From Rhodococcus marinonascens NBRC 14363 (GTDB taxonomy: Bacteria; Actinomycetota; Actinomycetes; Mycobacteriales; Mycobacteriaceae), in the NCBI RefSeq assembly GCF_001894885.1, contig NZ_BCXB01000006.1, positions 150,130-214,129 of the forward strand: a DNA stretch of 64,000 bases. The letters are read 5' to 3'. Below the pieces are notes generated by a model that had not been told where the DNA came from, ran no database searches, and saw only the letters and a list, made by a program, of their open reading frames with translations. Positions 9,682 through 18,660 of this stretch are shown piece by piece (position 1 is the stretch's first letter; the number at the start of each line of letters is the position of its first letter). The translations under genes were made by a program, and so were the position numbers.

Positions 9682-10899
9682 ATGCCCGAGGCAGTAATCG
9701 TCTCCGCAGTACGTTCACCGATCGGCCGTGCCATGAAGGGGTCACTCAAAACGATCCGCCCCGATGATCTGACGACGCAGATGGTGGCCGCCGCCCTTGC
9801 GAAGGTTCCCGAACTGGACCCGACCGAGATCGACGACCTCCTCCTCGGCTGCGGCCAGCCCGCCGGGCAGTCGGGCTTCAACATCGCTCGCGTCGTCGCG
9901 GTCCAACTGGGCTACGACTTCCTGCCCGGCGTCACCGTCAACCGCTACTGTTCCTCCTCACTCCAGACCACCCGCATGGCACTGCACGCGATCAAGGCCG
10001 GCGAGGGCGATGTGTTCATCTCGGGCGGCGTCGAGTCTGTGTCCAGTTTCATCACCGGCAATGCAGACGGCCTGCCGAATACGCAGAATCCCCTCTTCGC
10101 CGATTCGGTGGCACGTACCTCGAAACTCGCCGAGGGCGGCGTCGCCTGGACCGATCCGCGCGAAGACGGCCAGCTTCCCGACGTGTACATCGCCATGGGC
10201 CAGACTGCCGAGAACGTCGCATCGGCCACCGGAATCACCCGTGAGGATCAGGACCGGTGGGGGGTCCGCTCCCAGAACCGCACGGAGGAAGCCATCAAGA
10301 ACGGCTTCTTCGAGCGCGAGATCACGCCGATCACCCTCCCCGACGGCACCGTCGTTTCCACCGACGACGGCCCGCGCGCAGGCACCACCTACGAGGCCGT
10401 CAGCCAGTTGAAGCCGGTGTTCCGGCCCGACGGCACCGTCACCGCGGGCAACGCCTGCCCGCTGAACGACGGCGCCGCCGCCTTGGTCATCATGTCCGAC
10501 ACGAAGGCAAAGGCCCTCGGCCTCACGCCCCTGGCCCGCATCGTGTCCACCGGCGTATCCGGCCTTTCGCCCGAGATCATGGGTCTCGGGCCGATCGAGG
10601 CTGTCAAGAAGGCTCTCGCCATCGCGGGCAAGACCGTCGCAGATATCGATCTGTTCGAGATCAACGAGGCATTCGCGGTCCAGGTTCTCGGTTCCGCGCG
10701 AGCACTGAAGATCGAGGAGGAGAAGCTGAACATCTCGGGCGGCGCCATCGCCCTGGGACACCCGTTCGGCATGACCGGTGCCCGCATTACCAACACCCTG
10801 CTCAACAACCTGCGCGAGCAGGACAAGACGTTCGGCGTCGAGACCATGTGTGTCGGCGGCGGGCAGGGCATGGCGATGGTCCTCGAGCGCCTGAGCTAG
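9682..10899 (+). CDS. Acetyl-CoA C-acyltransferase (thiolase)
   Basis: 405 aa from the ATG at 9682, chosen because an AAGGAG site lies just upstream and MPEAVIVSAVRSPIG is the canonical thiolase start. It cleaves 3-ketoacyl-CoA in beta-oxidation or condenses acetyl-CoA units. The nucleophilic cysteine is in NRYCSSSLQT (C90), NEAFAVQ is the substrate loop, GHPFGMTGAR carries the catalytic His, and CVGGGQGMA the second Cys. It corresponds in position to fadA3 of M. tuberculosis (Rv1074c, from memory). A strong hairpin follows 20 bp after the stop. Confidence 0.93.
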   Translation: MPEAVIVSAVRSPIGRAMKGSLKTIRPDDLTTQMVAAALAKVPELDPTEIDDLLLGCGQPAGQSGFNIARVVAVQLGYDFLPGVTVNRYCSSSLQTTRMALHAIKAGEGDVFISGGVESVSSFITGNADGLPNTQNPLFADSVARTSKLAEGGVAWTDPREDGQLPDVYIAMGQTAENVASATGITREDQDRWGVRSQNRTEEAIKNGFFEREITPITLPDGTVVSTDDGPRAGTTYEAVSQLKPVFRPDGTVTAGNACPLNDGAAALVIMSDTKAKALGLTPLARIVSTGVSGLSPEIMGLGPIEAVKKALAIAGKTVADIDLFEINEAFAVQVLGSARALKIEEEKLNISGGAIALGHPFGMTGARITNTLLNNLREQDKTFGVETMCVGGGQGMAMVLERLS

Positions 10900-10919
10900 A
10901 ACGGCGCCGCTCGACCCTC

Positions 10920-10963
10920 AACGAGACGGCCCCCGAGAGCATGCTCTCGGGGGCCGTCTCGTT
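10920..10963. terminator. 44-bp perfect palindrome, bidirectional terminator
   Basis: Two perfect 20-base arms (AACGAGACGGCCCCCGAGAG and its complement) flank a CATG that is itself palindromic. It lies between the convergent thiolase (ends 10899) and the Bax-inhibitor-like gene (ends 10971). No T-run follows, as is common in actinobacteria. Confidence 0.85.
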
Positions 10964-10970
10964 GACATCG

Positions 10971-11834
10971 CTAGTCGCTGTTGAAGTAGCTCAGCAGACG
11001 CAGGATCTCGATGTACAGCCACACCAGGGTAATGGTGAGACCGAATGCCACGCCCCAGGCTGCCTTTTCCGGCGCCTGAGCGCGGATCAACTGGTCTGCG
11101 GCGTCGAAGTCCAGCAGGAAACTGAACGCGGCGACGCCGATGACGACGAGGCTGAAGATGATGGCAAGGGGCCCACCGTCGCGCAAGCCGAGGCCGCCCT
11201 CGGTGAAGAAACTGGCGACCAGGTTGCCGAGGGCGAGCACAACGACACCGATGAGCGCACCGATGACCATTCGCGTCAGGCGGGGTGTGACCCGGATGGC
11301 GCCCGTCTTGTAGACAACGAGCATTCCGAAGAAGACACCGAACGTCCCGAGCACGGCCTGGGCTATCATCGCGGATCCGCCGACGCCACCGAATGCGATG
11401 TTGGTGAACATGAACGACAGTGCGCCGAGGAACAGACCTTCCGCGGCCGCGTAGGCGAGGACGATGGCCGGATTGTCCATCTTGCGGCCGAACACCGCCA
11501 CGAGAACCAGTACCAGACCGACCAGACCGCCACCGATCACGAGTGGCATGGCGAGATCCGTGTCGTTGCTCACCAGGAAGTAGGAGATGATGGCCGTCAC
11601 GGAGAGCACGCCGAGCGTGACGCCCGTCTTGGTGACGACGTCGTCGATGGTCATCGACCGATAGTCGGGACCCGTCCGATAAGGCTCGGCCTGCGCGTAT
11701 TGCGGCTGACCGAACTGCTGTGTGACCTGCGCGGAACCGGCCGTCGCAGATCCGAACGAGGCGTATCCGCCGCTGCCCTCTTGCTTGGGCAGATTGCGGA
11801 ATACCGGGTTACTGGTGGTGCGCACCGTGTACAT
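10971..11834 (-). CDS. Bax inhibitor-1/YccA family membrane protein
   Basis: 287 aa. A cytosolic N-terminal region of about 75 residues (Gly, Ala, Gln and Tyr-rich, GYASFGSATAG) precedes seven hydrophobic segments from about residue 80 to the end. The motif region LDFDAADQLI and the end WGVAFGLTITLVWLYIEILR are typical of the family, in which conserved acidic residues form a pH-sensitive calcium leak channel. The physiological role in actinobacteria is not established. The ATG at 11834 has its purine-rich site immediately adjacent, so the in-frame GTG nine bases later (11825) may be the true start. Confidence 0.9.
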   Translation of the reverse strand: MYTVRTTSNPVFRNLPKQEGSGGYASFGSATAGSAQVTQQFGQPQYAQAEPYRTGPDYRSMTIDDVVTKTGVTLGVLSVTAIISYFLVSNDTDLAMPLVIGGGLVGLVLVLVAVFGRKMDNPAIVLAYAAAEGLFLGALSFMFTNIAFGGVGGSAMIAQAVLGTFGVFFGMLVVYKTGAIRVTPRLTRMVIGALIGVVVLALGNLVASFFTEGGLGLRDGGPLAIIFSLVVIGVAAFSFLLDFDAADQLIRAQAPEKAAWGVAFGLTITLVWLYIEILRLLSYFNSD

Positions 11835-11990
11835 CCCTTCTCATGGCTCGCCGGGTGGATCCGATCTCTCGTAGGTGTTAACGTCCGGCACCCCGCCGCG
11901 AGTTCCCAACCGTCGCTGCGGGTGAGACAAATCGGACTCTACCTGTGTATGGGCGCCACCCACCAAACGACACCGCTTTCGATTCTGCGG

Positions 11991-13133
11991 TCAGACCACG
12001 GACCTCGTGACGGTGAACTTGGGGATCCTGCCGACGACGTCGGTCGGCCCGACGAGTCGGCGCAACGCACCTCGGTACCCGAGATGCGAGTTGTAGACCG
12101 TCCACATTTCGCCTCCGGGCCGGAGAACTCGCCCGGACTCGGCGAACATCTTCGACGCGACTCCGGTGTGGACGGCCGCACCGACATGGAACGGCGGGTT
12201 GCACAGGATGACGTCTTGGCTGGCTGTCTCGAGTGTGGACATTGCGTCGTCACGCAGGGCTCTCACCCGGTCGCCGAACCCGTTGGCGCGCGCAGTCGCG
12301 GCCGCCGATGCCACGGCCGCCGACGAATGGTCGGTGGCGATCACCGCGACCCCTGGTAGAAGTCGAGCGAGACCGACCGCGAGGATGCCGGTGCCGCAAC
12401 CGAGGTCGACGGCAGTGCGTGCCCGCGGGTTCACGCGCGGCAAGAATTCGAGGAGGTACCGGGTTCCGATGTCCAGTTTCGAACCGGCGAACGCGGCACC
12501 GTGCGAAACGATGTCAAGCCCGATCTCCGCGAGGTGCTCTGTGACCGGGTAGATCGGTGCCGCGACTTCGGAGGGACCACTCGCGATCAGCACCCGCGAC
12601 TTCTGCCTGCCGAGGGTCGCCCGGACCACAGCGAAGGAATGCCCGAGCACGTCGTTCATGGCGGGCGAGATGTGCTTGTCGCGTCCGCCTGCGTAAACCA
12701 CCACGGACGGATCGGCGTAGCGGGCGATCGTCTCGGCGATCTCGGTGAGCTCACTCAGGCTTCGAGGCAACCGCATCAGCACCACGGTCGCCCCGGCCAG
12801 CAACTCCTTGCCCAGCGTCAAGGGCCGGTAGCGGTCGGCGAGTCCGACCGCGCCGGCGTTGCTCGCCAGCGCCAATTCGCCGGTCAGCGGATCTTGGTGC
12901 ACGCGGACACCCGTGGAACCGTGGATCGACGCGGCGCCGAGGGTGAGGGCGCCGTAGTGGTCACCGATCACTGCGACCGCCCCGGGTCGCGCCTGCGACA
13001 GTGCCACCGCCGACTCGTCGAGGATCAGCCGATCGGCGGCGTCGACGGCCATCAGGTTGGGGGCCTCGATGTCAGGGTGGCGGCGCAGTCGGGAGAACAT
13101 GCCATCGCGGTCGAACATTTCGGAGTCGAGCAC
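11991..13133 (-). CDS. RsmC/RlmG-like rRNA guanine-N2 methyltransferase
   Basis: 380 aa if started at the GTG at 13133, one base after the nitroreductase stop; an in-frame ATG at 13118 is the alternative. Residues about 1-200 form a degenerate Rossmann-like N-terminal domain, as in RsmC/RlmG. The C-terminal half has the SAM motif VDLGCGTGILAVGLA and the N6/N2-methyltransferase motif CNPPFHVG. These enzymes methylate guanine-N2 in 16S or 23S rRNA. I cannot tell which rRNA position is the target. Near contact with the upstream nitroreductase gene suggests cotranscription. Confidence 0.85.
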   Translation of the reverse strand: MLDSEMFDRDGMFSRLRRHPDIEAPNLMAVDAADRLILDESAVALSQARPGAVAVIGDHYGALTLGAASIHGSTGVRVHQDPLTGELALASNAGAVGLADRYRPLTLGKELLAGATVVLMRLPRSLSELTEIAETIARYADPSVVVYAGGRDKHISPAMNDVLGHSFAVVRATLGRQKSRVLIASGPSEVAAPIYPVTEHLAEIGLDIVSHGAAFAGSKLDIGTRYLLEFLPRVNPRARTAVDLGCGTGILAVGLARLLPGVAVIATDHSSAAVASAAATARANGFGDRVRALRDDAMSTLETASQDVILCNPPFHVGAAVHTGVASKMFAESGRVLRPGGEMWTVYNSHLGYRGALRRLVGPTDVVGRIPKFTVTRSVV

Positions 13134-13134
13134 G

Positions 13135-13827
13135 TTAGCGGGACACCCACTGCGCGACGTTCTCGACGGCTTCCCTGGTTGTGCGGAATCCGTTGACCGG
13201 GTTCTCGACGTCGGAGTAGCCGAAGGAGATGGCACAGACGACTCTGCGGTCCTCCGCCAGCGAGAAGAAGTCGTGGATGAAGCGTGAACTGCCGGCCAGC
13301 GCCGCCTGGGGAATGGTCGCGACTCCGAGGCTTTGGGCGGCAAGGAGGAAGGTCTCGACGTACAGGCCGCAATCGACGGCGCCATACGTGCCAAGCGATT
13401 CGTGCGTGGTAACGATCGCAACGTGCGGGGCGCCGAAAAGGGTGAAGTTCTTCATCGTCTGCTCGGCCGAGGCGGCCCGGTCACCCGCCGCAATACCCAC
13501 ACTGGAGTACAACTGCATCGCGCACTCACGCCGTCGCAGCCTGTGTTCGCCCCGGTAGTCACGCGGGAAGTCGAAATCGGGCTCCTGCGGGTTTGCGAGC
13601 ACGTACTCGGACAAGCCCGAACGGAACCGGTCGGTACCCTCCCCCTCGGTGATCGCGACCTGCCACGGTTGGGTGTTACACCACGACGGCGTCTGCTGCG
13701 CGAGTTCCAGAATTCTCTCGATCACCCCGCGCGGCACCTGAGTGGGCAGGAAAGCCCTGCAACTGATTCGTGCCTCCAAGAGCTCGGACAGGCTCACGTC
13801 CGCTGCCGCAATGCCGGTATCGGTCAC
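13135..13827 (-). CDS. Nitroreductase family protein
   Basis: 230 aa from a GTG at 13827, preceded by a GAGGAGAA site. The frame upstream is open, but the family fold starts here with LSELLEARISCRAFLP. FMN-binding features are seen: the R-x-S-x-R-like segment at ARISCRAF, QQTPSWCNTQPWQV (about 48-61), and the late GVATIPQAALAG and AISFGYSD segments. Family members reduce nitroaromatics, quinones or enones with NAD(P)H and FMN; the natural substrate cannot be read from sequence. It is upstream of and almost touching the methyltransferase gene. A terminator at 13921-13957 isolates it from the genes further upstream. Confidence 0.88.
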   Translation of the reverse strand: MTDTGIAAADVSLSELLEARISCRAFLPTQVPRGVIERILELAQQTPSWCNTQPWQVAITEGEGTDRFRSGLSEYVLANPQEPDFDFPRDYRGEHRLRRRECAMQLYSSVGIAAGDRAASAEQTMKNFTLFGAPHVAIVTTHESLGTYGAVDCGLYVETFLLAAQSLGVATIPQAALAGSSRFIHDFFSLAEDRRVVCAISFGYSDVENPVNGFRTTREAVENVAQWVSR

Positions 13828-13920
13828 CGTTGAATTCTCCTCGGTCTCTTCGCTCTCGGGCACCGCTCTCGCCGACCCACTGCCGGCGTCGGGGCTCCGA
13901 AAAGGTGATTCATCGAGTGT

Positions 13921-13957
13921 GCCACGGCACCCGGAAACCGGTTCCGGGTGCCGTGGC
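13921..13957 (-). terminator. Hairpin terminator after the 43-aa gene
   Basis: Perfect 16-base arms (GCCACGGCACCCGGAA and its complement) flank a 5-base loop. The hairpin begins 12 bases beyond the stop codon of the small minus-strand gene ending at 13970 and lies upstream of the nitroreductase promoter region. Confidence 0.75.
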
Positions 13958-13969
13958 CACGCAGGCTGT

Positions 13970-14101
13970 CTACGAGGTGCTGAAGGCTTGCGCGGCCGCC
14001 AGGACGACCTGATCGACCTCAGTCTTATCGCGAAGCAGGCGCTTGGAACGGCATTGGGCGAATTCCTGTCGGTGCCTCTTTCTCGACGAACTGGTTGCCA
14101 C
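13970..14101 (-). CDS. 43-aa basic small protein, function unknown
   Basis: GTG at 14101, TAG at 13970-13972. The N-terminal half is strongly basic (SSSRKRHRQEF and RSKRLLRDK) and is followed by a short amphipathic helix-like tail (DQVVLAAAQAF). I recognise no family. Support for a real gene comes from position: it begins 6 bp after the stop of the preceding minus-strand frame and is followed, 12 bp beyond its stop, by a perfect hairpin terminator. There is no convincing Shine-Dalgarno site, so it may depend on coupling. It may also be the tail of a decayed gene. Confidence 0.4.
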   Translation of the reverse strand: MATSSSRKRHRQEFAQCRSKRLLRDKTEVDQVVLAAAQAFSTS

Positions 14102-14107
14102 CGCAAT

Positions 14108-14383
14108 TTATTTCACGGATGAGATGGCCGAACGAGGCACGGCCGGCACAGCGGGCACGATGCCGGTGATCGCTCCGCCGGATTGAGTGACGGTGTCCCC
14201 GCCGGTCGAGGAGACGAACCCGGTGGTGGCGTTCTCATGGTCACTGATCACGTCCGGCGGCATCGACATCGGCGGCATCTGCATGCCGGCGCGGCCGGTA
14301 CCCGCCATCGCCACCGCCGCATACACCCACGCCCCGGGTACGGCGAACAAGCCGAGGCTCGCGACGGCGGAGACCGGGAACAA
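14108..14383 (-). CDS. Possible small secreted protein, 91 aa
   Basis: Only a TTG start (14383) is available, because a stop lies eight codons upstream. The product begins with a hydrophobic segment (FPVSAVASLGLFAVPGAWVY), continues with a Met/Pro-rich stretch (MQMPPMSMPP) and a low-complexity Gly/Thr/Val tail. The composition fits a small exported protein, and the frame ends 6 bp before the 43-aa gene. No ribosome-binding site is visible and the overlapping plus-strand frame is also open, so it may be a truncated or decayed gene. Confidence 0.3.
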   Translation of the reverse strand: MFPVSAVASLGLFAVPGAWVYAAVAMAGTGRAGMQMPPMSMPPDVISDHENATTGFVSSTGGDTVTQSGGAITGIVPAVPAVPRSAISSVK

Positions 14384-14979
14384 CCGGACGCCAGGAAATA
14401 CGCGCCCTGCTTACTCGACCGCAGCCCGTCGACGATCAGTCGAGAGCCCCCCTGGAACCGGCACCCCACCAACGGCCAGTCCGTCCACGCGACGAAGGGC
14501 CGCGCTCAGACTCGCCGGAAGACCGGAATTTCGCAGGCTCCACGAGTAGCCCTTGCCGCTGGGATCCCGGTCTGCTTCTGCCACGACATCTTGCCGACCC
14601 TCACAGTAGGAATCAATTGAGAACACGAATTGATCCCTACGCCAACACTTCCCGAAGGAGACCGACTCGGTCATTCCCGTCGGCATCTCGACCAGGTCGC
14701 AGCCGAGCTCAACGGGTGCCCACGTAACGCGCTCGATCGGGATACTCCGGCCCGACGACTTGCTGCACTACTCGCCGTCTAGGCCGTGGCTTCCGACTGA
14801 GTGACACAGGTTCCACCGTTGTTGGAGAGTGGCACTCCTGATCACGCACGGAGCCAGGTCCGCCAGCGGATCGTGGTCTAGCGTTGCGTGGCGACCGGAC
14901 TGTGAGACATCGCCCTGGCTCCAAAACGGTGGCCCATACGAAACACGGTGTCCACCTTCATACCGCCCTGAGACAGCGC
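14384..14979. other. No recognisable gene
   Basis: I find no frame with a credible start, ribosome-binding site and protein-like composition here. Several short open frames on both strands have Arg/Pro/Ser-rich translations typical of high-GC shadow frames. It may be a decayed gene or a long intergenic region. Confidence 0.5.
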
Positions 14980-15019
14980 AGCGCCCTGCCGCAACCACGA
15001 TCAGTCACGGCAGGGCGCT
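14980..15019 (-). terminator. Hairpin terminator of the 15040-15864 gene
   Basis: Perfect 12-base arms (AGCGCCCTGCCG / CGGCAGGGCGCT) with a 16-base loop lie 20 bp beyond the TGA of the minus-strand secreted-protein gene. Confidence 0.75.
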
Positions 15020-15039
15020 ATAGAGAGTGCGTCAAATAC

Positions 15040-15864
15040 TCACTGTGTTGCGGCGCCGCCTACCACGCTGATCGTGGCGAGCGGTCCGGCGCCGGCGTTC
15101 AGCGGCGAATCCTGGTCGTCACGGGGTGTGCAGCGGGAGGGCGCCCACTGTACGCCGAAAAACGAGGCCTTCGGCAGGAAGGTGTAGTAATTCTCGTCCG
15201 CGTTGTAGTCCGCCGAACTACCCGAGGTCCGGACCTTCGGCGTGATGACGCCGTCTGCGTCCGCGGTCACAGTGACGTCGACGGCGGGAAGCTGATACCA
15301 GCTGTCGCCGTCGCCATTCGTGGTGCCGTCGAGGTTCTTCTTCAGCTTGGGAGCACGGATGCCGCCCTCGCTGATTGCGCTCGCGGAGGGGCTGTTGGCG
15401 ATGGTCTCGTTGTCACCCGACAGGCGCAAGATCTCGCCCGCGGCGTCGGGGCTCCCGTCTTCGCCGACGCGCACCACGCTCGGTGCGACACCGTCGAGGT
15501 TGATACCCGACCCGGGCACCACCAACGCGCTCACGAACGTGGCGTTGGCGGGGATCTCGTAGTCCACCTTCAACCGCGAGATGTTGGTGGTGGTCGCACC
15601 TGATTCGCTGTTCGGGAAGGATGTGGCGCCCGGCTGCATGCGATAGGTGAACGTCTCACCCGCCACCACCGACTCCGGTGCGTCGACGTTCATCGAAGTA
15701 TCCGCAACCTTGTGCACTGTAAACAATGCGCTCGCCTGGCAGGCATTCGCGAATGGGGTGGTGGTCGTTGCCGCGTGGGCGGGGCTGCCGATCAATAGCA
15801 GACCCGCGGCCATTGCGACGGATGAGATGGGTACGGCGCAACGCCGCATGTACTGCAAGGACAT
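15040..15864 (-). CDS. Secreted protein with beta-sandwich-like repeats, unknown function
   Basis: 274 aa from the ATG at 15864, which has AAGGAG 7 bases upstream; the longer frame to 15915 lacks this support. A signal peptide is clear: MSLQYMRRCAVPISS, a hydrophobic core, then cleavage after GSPAHA. The mature part starts TTTTPFANACQAS and contains Val/Thr-rich beta segments such as VVAGETFTYRMQPGA and LKVDYEIPANATFV. Two Cys (in ACQAS and SRCTP) could form a disulfide. No catalytic motif is seen. A similarly organised secreted protein with EVTYRTQI-type segments is encoded at 20430-21197, so the two may be distant paralogues. A terminator follows. Confidence 0.8.
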   Translation of the reverse strand: MSLQYMRRCAVPISSVAMAAGLLLIGSPAHAATTTTPFANACQASALFTVHKVADTSMNVDAPESVVAGETFTYRMQPGATSFPNSESGATTTNISRLKVDYEIPANATFVSALVVPGSGINLDGVAPSVVRVGEDGSPDAAGEILRLSGDNETIANSPSASAISEGGIRAPKLKKNLDGTTNGDGDSWYQLPAVDVTVTADADGVITPKVRTSGSSADYNADENYYTFLPKASFFGVQWAPSRCTPRDDQDSPLNAGAGPLATISVVGGAATQ

Positions 15865-16336
15865 AGCACTCCTTAGACCCGACTCACAGGGAGACGTCGA
15901 GTATTGGCTGAACAAAACGATTCACACTTTGCCACCACGATCGAGAACTTGTTACAACTTTGGCAAGATTCGACGAAATCTGTCAATTTTCAATCAATTT
16001 CTCCAATGGCAAGCTGTTCCGAAGAAGGTGTTTCCTGTCGCGATGCACAGCGCTACCGAACAGCCGAACGGAACCAGTAAGGCACGAGACTCGATTCCCG
16101 AATCCTCGAAGCAATTGGTGCACAGTCACATCGACAACTGGACTGAGTACGGCTCCACACGATCAGGTGCAACGAAGGCAATATCCGCCCCAGTCTCACT
16201 CGAGCAGATTCGTCCGAGTCGCGATGGTCCCTGCCCACCTGACTGGGAGAACTTTTCTCCCATGAAGGGTTGCCGCGGCATATCGTGGAATTGAAGGACC
16301 TCATCAGATTCCACACCCACTTTCCGGGAGAAGCCG
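15865..16336. promoter_or_regulatory. Divergent intergenic region, AT-rich, no gene seen
   Basis: About 470 bp between the divergent genes at 15864 and 16337. The part at about 15905-16020 is markedly AT-richer than its surroundings (ACTTGTTACAACTTTGGCAA and following), as expected of a promoter region. I could not define -10/-35 boxes with confidence. Open frames here have no credible start or composition. Confidence 0.45.
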
Positions 16337-17068
16337 ATGACCGATTCATCTCCACTAGACGACGCACCCCGCTTCAGCGGTCTGCGTGCCCTGTTCGTCA
16401 ACTGCACGTTGAAACGCTCTCCGGAGGTGAGCAACACCCAGGGGCTGATCGACCGTAGCGCGGGCCTGATGGAGAAGGAAGGCGTTGCCGTCGATCAGAT
16501 CCGGGCCGTCGATCACGACATCGCGACCGGTGTTTACCCCGACATGACCGAGCACGGATGGTCGAGTGACGAATGGCCGCAACTGTATCGACGCGTACTC
16601 GACGCCGACATCCTGGTACTGGCCGGACCGATCTGGCTGGGCGACAACGCCTCCGTCACGAAACTGGTGATCGAACGGCTCTACGGCTGCTCGTCACTTC
16701 TCAACGATCGGGGCCAGTACGCGTACTACGGCCGAGCAGGTGGGTGCCTCATCACCGGCAACGAGGACGGCGTCAAGCACTGCGCGATGAACATTCTCTA
16801 CAGTCTCCAACATCTCGGATACGTGATCCCGCCGCAGGCGGATGCCGGGTGGATCGGGGAAGCGGGACCGGGACCGTCGTATCTCGACGAAGGATCCGGC
16901 GGCCCCGAGAACGACTTCACCAATCGCAACACCGCGTTCATGACCTACAACCTGATGCACACCGCCGCGATGCTGAAGAAGGTGGGCGGGTTCCCCTCCT
17001 ACGGAAATCAGCGTTCGGAATGGGATGCCGGTTGCCAGCCCGACTTCGCCAACCCGGACTACCGCTGA
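16337..17068 (+). CDS. NAD(P)H-dependent FMN reductase / flavodoxin-fold oxidoreductase
   Basis: 243 aa, ATG at 16337 with a GGGAGAAG site. The N-terminal LRALFVNCTLKRSPEVSNTQ is the FMN phosphate-binding loop of the flavodoxin-like NADPH-dependent FMN reductase family. LVLAGPIWLGDNASV is the second flavin-contact loop, and YGRAGGCLITGNEDG the third. The substrate cannot be assigned; members reduce quinones, azo compounds or FMN. No signal peptide or membrane segment. The gene for a glutamine amidotransferase follows after 43 bp on the same strand, so the two may be cotranscribed, although a functional link is not obvious. Confidence 0.88.
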   Translation: MTDSSPLDDAPRFSGLRALFVNCTLKRSPEVSNTQGLIDRSAGLMEKEGVAVDQIRAVDHDIATGVYPDMTEHGWSSDEWPQLYRRVLDADILVLAGPIWLGDNASVTKLVIERLYGCSSLLNDRGQYAYYGRAGGCLITGNEDGVKHCAMNILYSLQHLGYVIPPQADAGWIGEAGPGPSYLDEGSGGPENDFTNRNTAFMTYNLMHTAAMLKKVGGFPSYGNQRSEWDAGCQPDFANPDYR

Positions 17069-17111
17069 TCCAACCGGTCGACCGCTGTTCCGGCGACTGA
17101 CGGGAAACCCC

Positions 17112-17981
17112 TTGTGCCGATTGTTCGGGCTGTCCGCCTCCCCGCACCGCGTCCGTGCGTCCTTCTGGCTACTGGACGCACCGGACAGCCTTGTGCAGCA
17201 AAGTCGGCGCGAACCGGACGGAACGGGACTCGGAACGTACGCCGCGGACGGAACTCCAGTGGTGGAGAAGCAGCCGCTCGCCGCGTATGGGGACAAGCAG
17301 TTTGCGGAGGAGGCGAAACACCGGTACTCGACGACGTTCGTCGCCCACATCCGGTTTGCTACGACAGGTGAACTTCTTCCGCAGAACACGCATCCCTTCG
17401 CTCAACGCGGTCGCCTCTTCGCCCACAACGGCGTAGTCGAAGACCTACCCCGACTCGAGGCCGAACTGGGGTCCGACCTCGGCCTCGTCCACGGCGACAC
17501 CGACTCCGAACGTATCTTCGCTCTCATTACCCGGCACATCGACAGAAACAGCGGCGATGTGACGGCAGGTATCGCCACGGCGGTCCGATGGCTGGCCGAC
17601 AACATTCCGATCTACGCCCTCAACTTCCTTCTGACCACCCCTGGCGAACTGTGGGCGCTGCGCTACCCGGACACCCACGACCTACTGGTTCTCGAGCGTC
17701 CCGCCGGCGGTCCGAGCGGCGGCCGTCACCTTCAGCACGCGAGCGAGGCAGGCAGGATTCGCACGCGGTCCGAACACCTCGCCGAGCACCCGGCGGTCGT
17801 TGTCGCAAGTGAGCAGATGGACGAGGACCCCAGCTGGACGCCGTTGCGGTCGGGCGAACTCCTACACGTCGATCGCGAACTCGGTACGCGCCGAGAGGTG
17901 ATACTCGCTCGTCCGCCGCGCTACCCGATCTGCCTCGACGATCTCAACGAACGGGCGGCGGCTGCGCAGACGGAAAAGTAG
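17112..17981 (+). CDS. Class II glutamine amidotransferase (EgtC/YafJ-like)
   Basis: 289 aa. The start is set at the TTG at 17112, because class II amidotransferases need a cysteine at position 2 (MCRLFGLSAS), which becomes the N-terminal nucleophile after Met removal. The longer open frame would bury it. THPFAQRGRLFAHNGVVED and GDTDSERIFALI are the conserved glutaminase segments binding glutamine and the catalytic-site contacts. It is a stand-alone glutaminase domain of the EgtC/YafJ type. EgtC removes glutamate in ergothioneine synthesis, but no egt genes are nearby, so the substrate is open. Confidence 0.87.
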   Translation: MCRLFGLSASPHRVRASFWLLDAPDSLVQQSRREPDGTGLGTYAADGTPVVEKQPLAAYGDKQFAEEAKHRYSTTFVAHIRFATTGELLPQNTHPFAQRGRLFAHNGVVEDLPRLEAELGSDLGLVHGDTDSERIFALITRHIDRNSGDVTAGIATAVRWLADNIPIYALNFLLTTPGELWALRYPDTHDLLVLERPAGGPSGGRHLQHASEAGRIRTRSEHLAEHPAVVVASEQMDEDPSWTPLRSGELLHVDRELGTRREVILARPPRYPICLDDLNERAAAAQTEK

Positions 17982-18054
17982 GGCTTCCTCAGGCAGCCGC
18001 AGCGGCGCAATGACGTCTAATCGGTACGCGGCAGTATCTGTCTGCGTCCAACCC

Positions 18055-18369
18055 CTAGCGGGTCGCCCTTTGCTGTTGCTGTTGCTGGTTCTGGATCTTG
18101 GAAGGACCGTTGTTCGCGCCACCGGTCCTGCCGAAGGTCCACTCACCATCCTCGCCGCAGACCAGGACACCGATGCGGTCACCAGGATTCGCGTACCCGA
18201 CAACGGTGGTGGTGCCGTCCTCATCATCTTCCACGATGGGACAGCCCTTGCCTGGGCCGGTGTTCGGGTCGACGGGCACCGCGTTGGCGACAGGCATTGC
18301 ACCGAGCACACCGAGGATCGGCACGGTGGCGAACGCGACTGCGACGAGGGTACGACGAATGTGGATCAT
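18055..18369 (-). CDS. Small secreted protein with poly-Gln tail
   Basis: 104 aa from the ATG at 18369, preceded by AGGAG. A typical signal peptide ends at NAVPVD. The mature part is about 75 aa, acidic, with Cys pair CPIVEDDEDG ... VLVCGEDG that could form a disulfide, and ends with six consecutive Gln followed by RATR. I do not recognise a family. The upstream region to 18660 (290 bp) is divergent from the acyl-CoA ligase gene and holds no other gene that I can see. Confidence 0.75.
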   Translation of the reverse strand: MIHIRRTLVAVAFATVPILGVLGAMPVANAVPVDPNTGPGKGCPIVEDDEDGTTTVVGYANPGDRIGVLVCGEDGEWTFGRTGGANNGPSKIQNQQQQQQRATR

Positions 18370-18660
18370 TTGATCTCCTGAGATTCGGGTGAAAGGGAAC
18401 GCCGACAACTTTCGTCGGTTTCCCACCCGCAGTGAAGCCACCCCAGGGCTGAGCTTGCGACACCCCGCCTCGAGCTCGCTCCCTGTCACCGCCGAAGGCC
18501 ACACCGGTGCGGTCCGGCTGAACGACTGTGGTATTCGGCGACCGGGAGCCGGATCGGGGCAGTGTCGCTGAGTGGCAATTCGCCGCCAAAACCCGCGTCG
18601 GCGTGCCATCGTGTATCGATCCCAAGTGCGCCCTAGTGCGCGAGGACGAAAGGTCGGCCA

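Noticed and set aside
10257..12359. 700-codon open frame on the plus strand
   Set aside because: It spans the thiolase, the YccA-like gene and part of the methyltransferase gene; the translation is His/Arg/Gly-rich and matches no family, as expected of a high-GC shadow.
13942..14122. Plus-strand frames through the terminator and small-gene region
   Set aside because: No ribosome-binding site and no family resemblance; the minus strand has a better case with a terminator in the right place.
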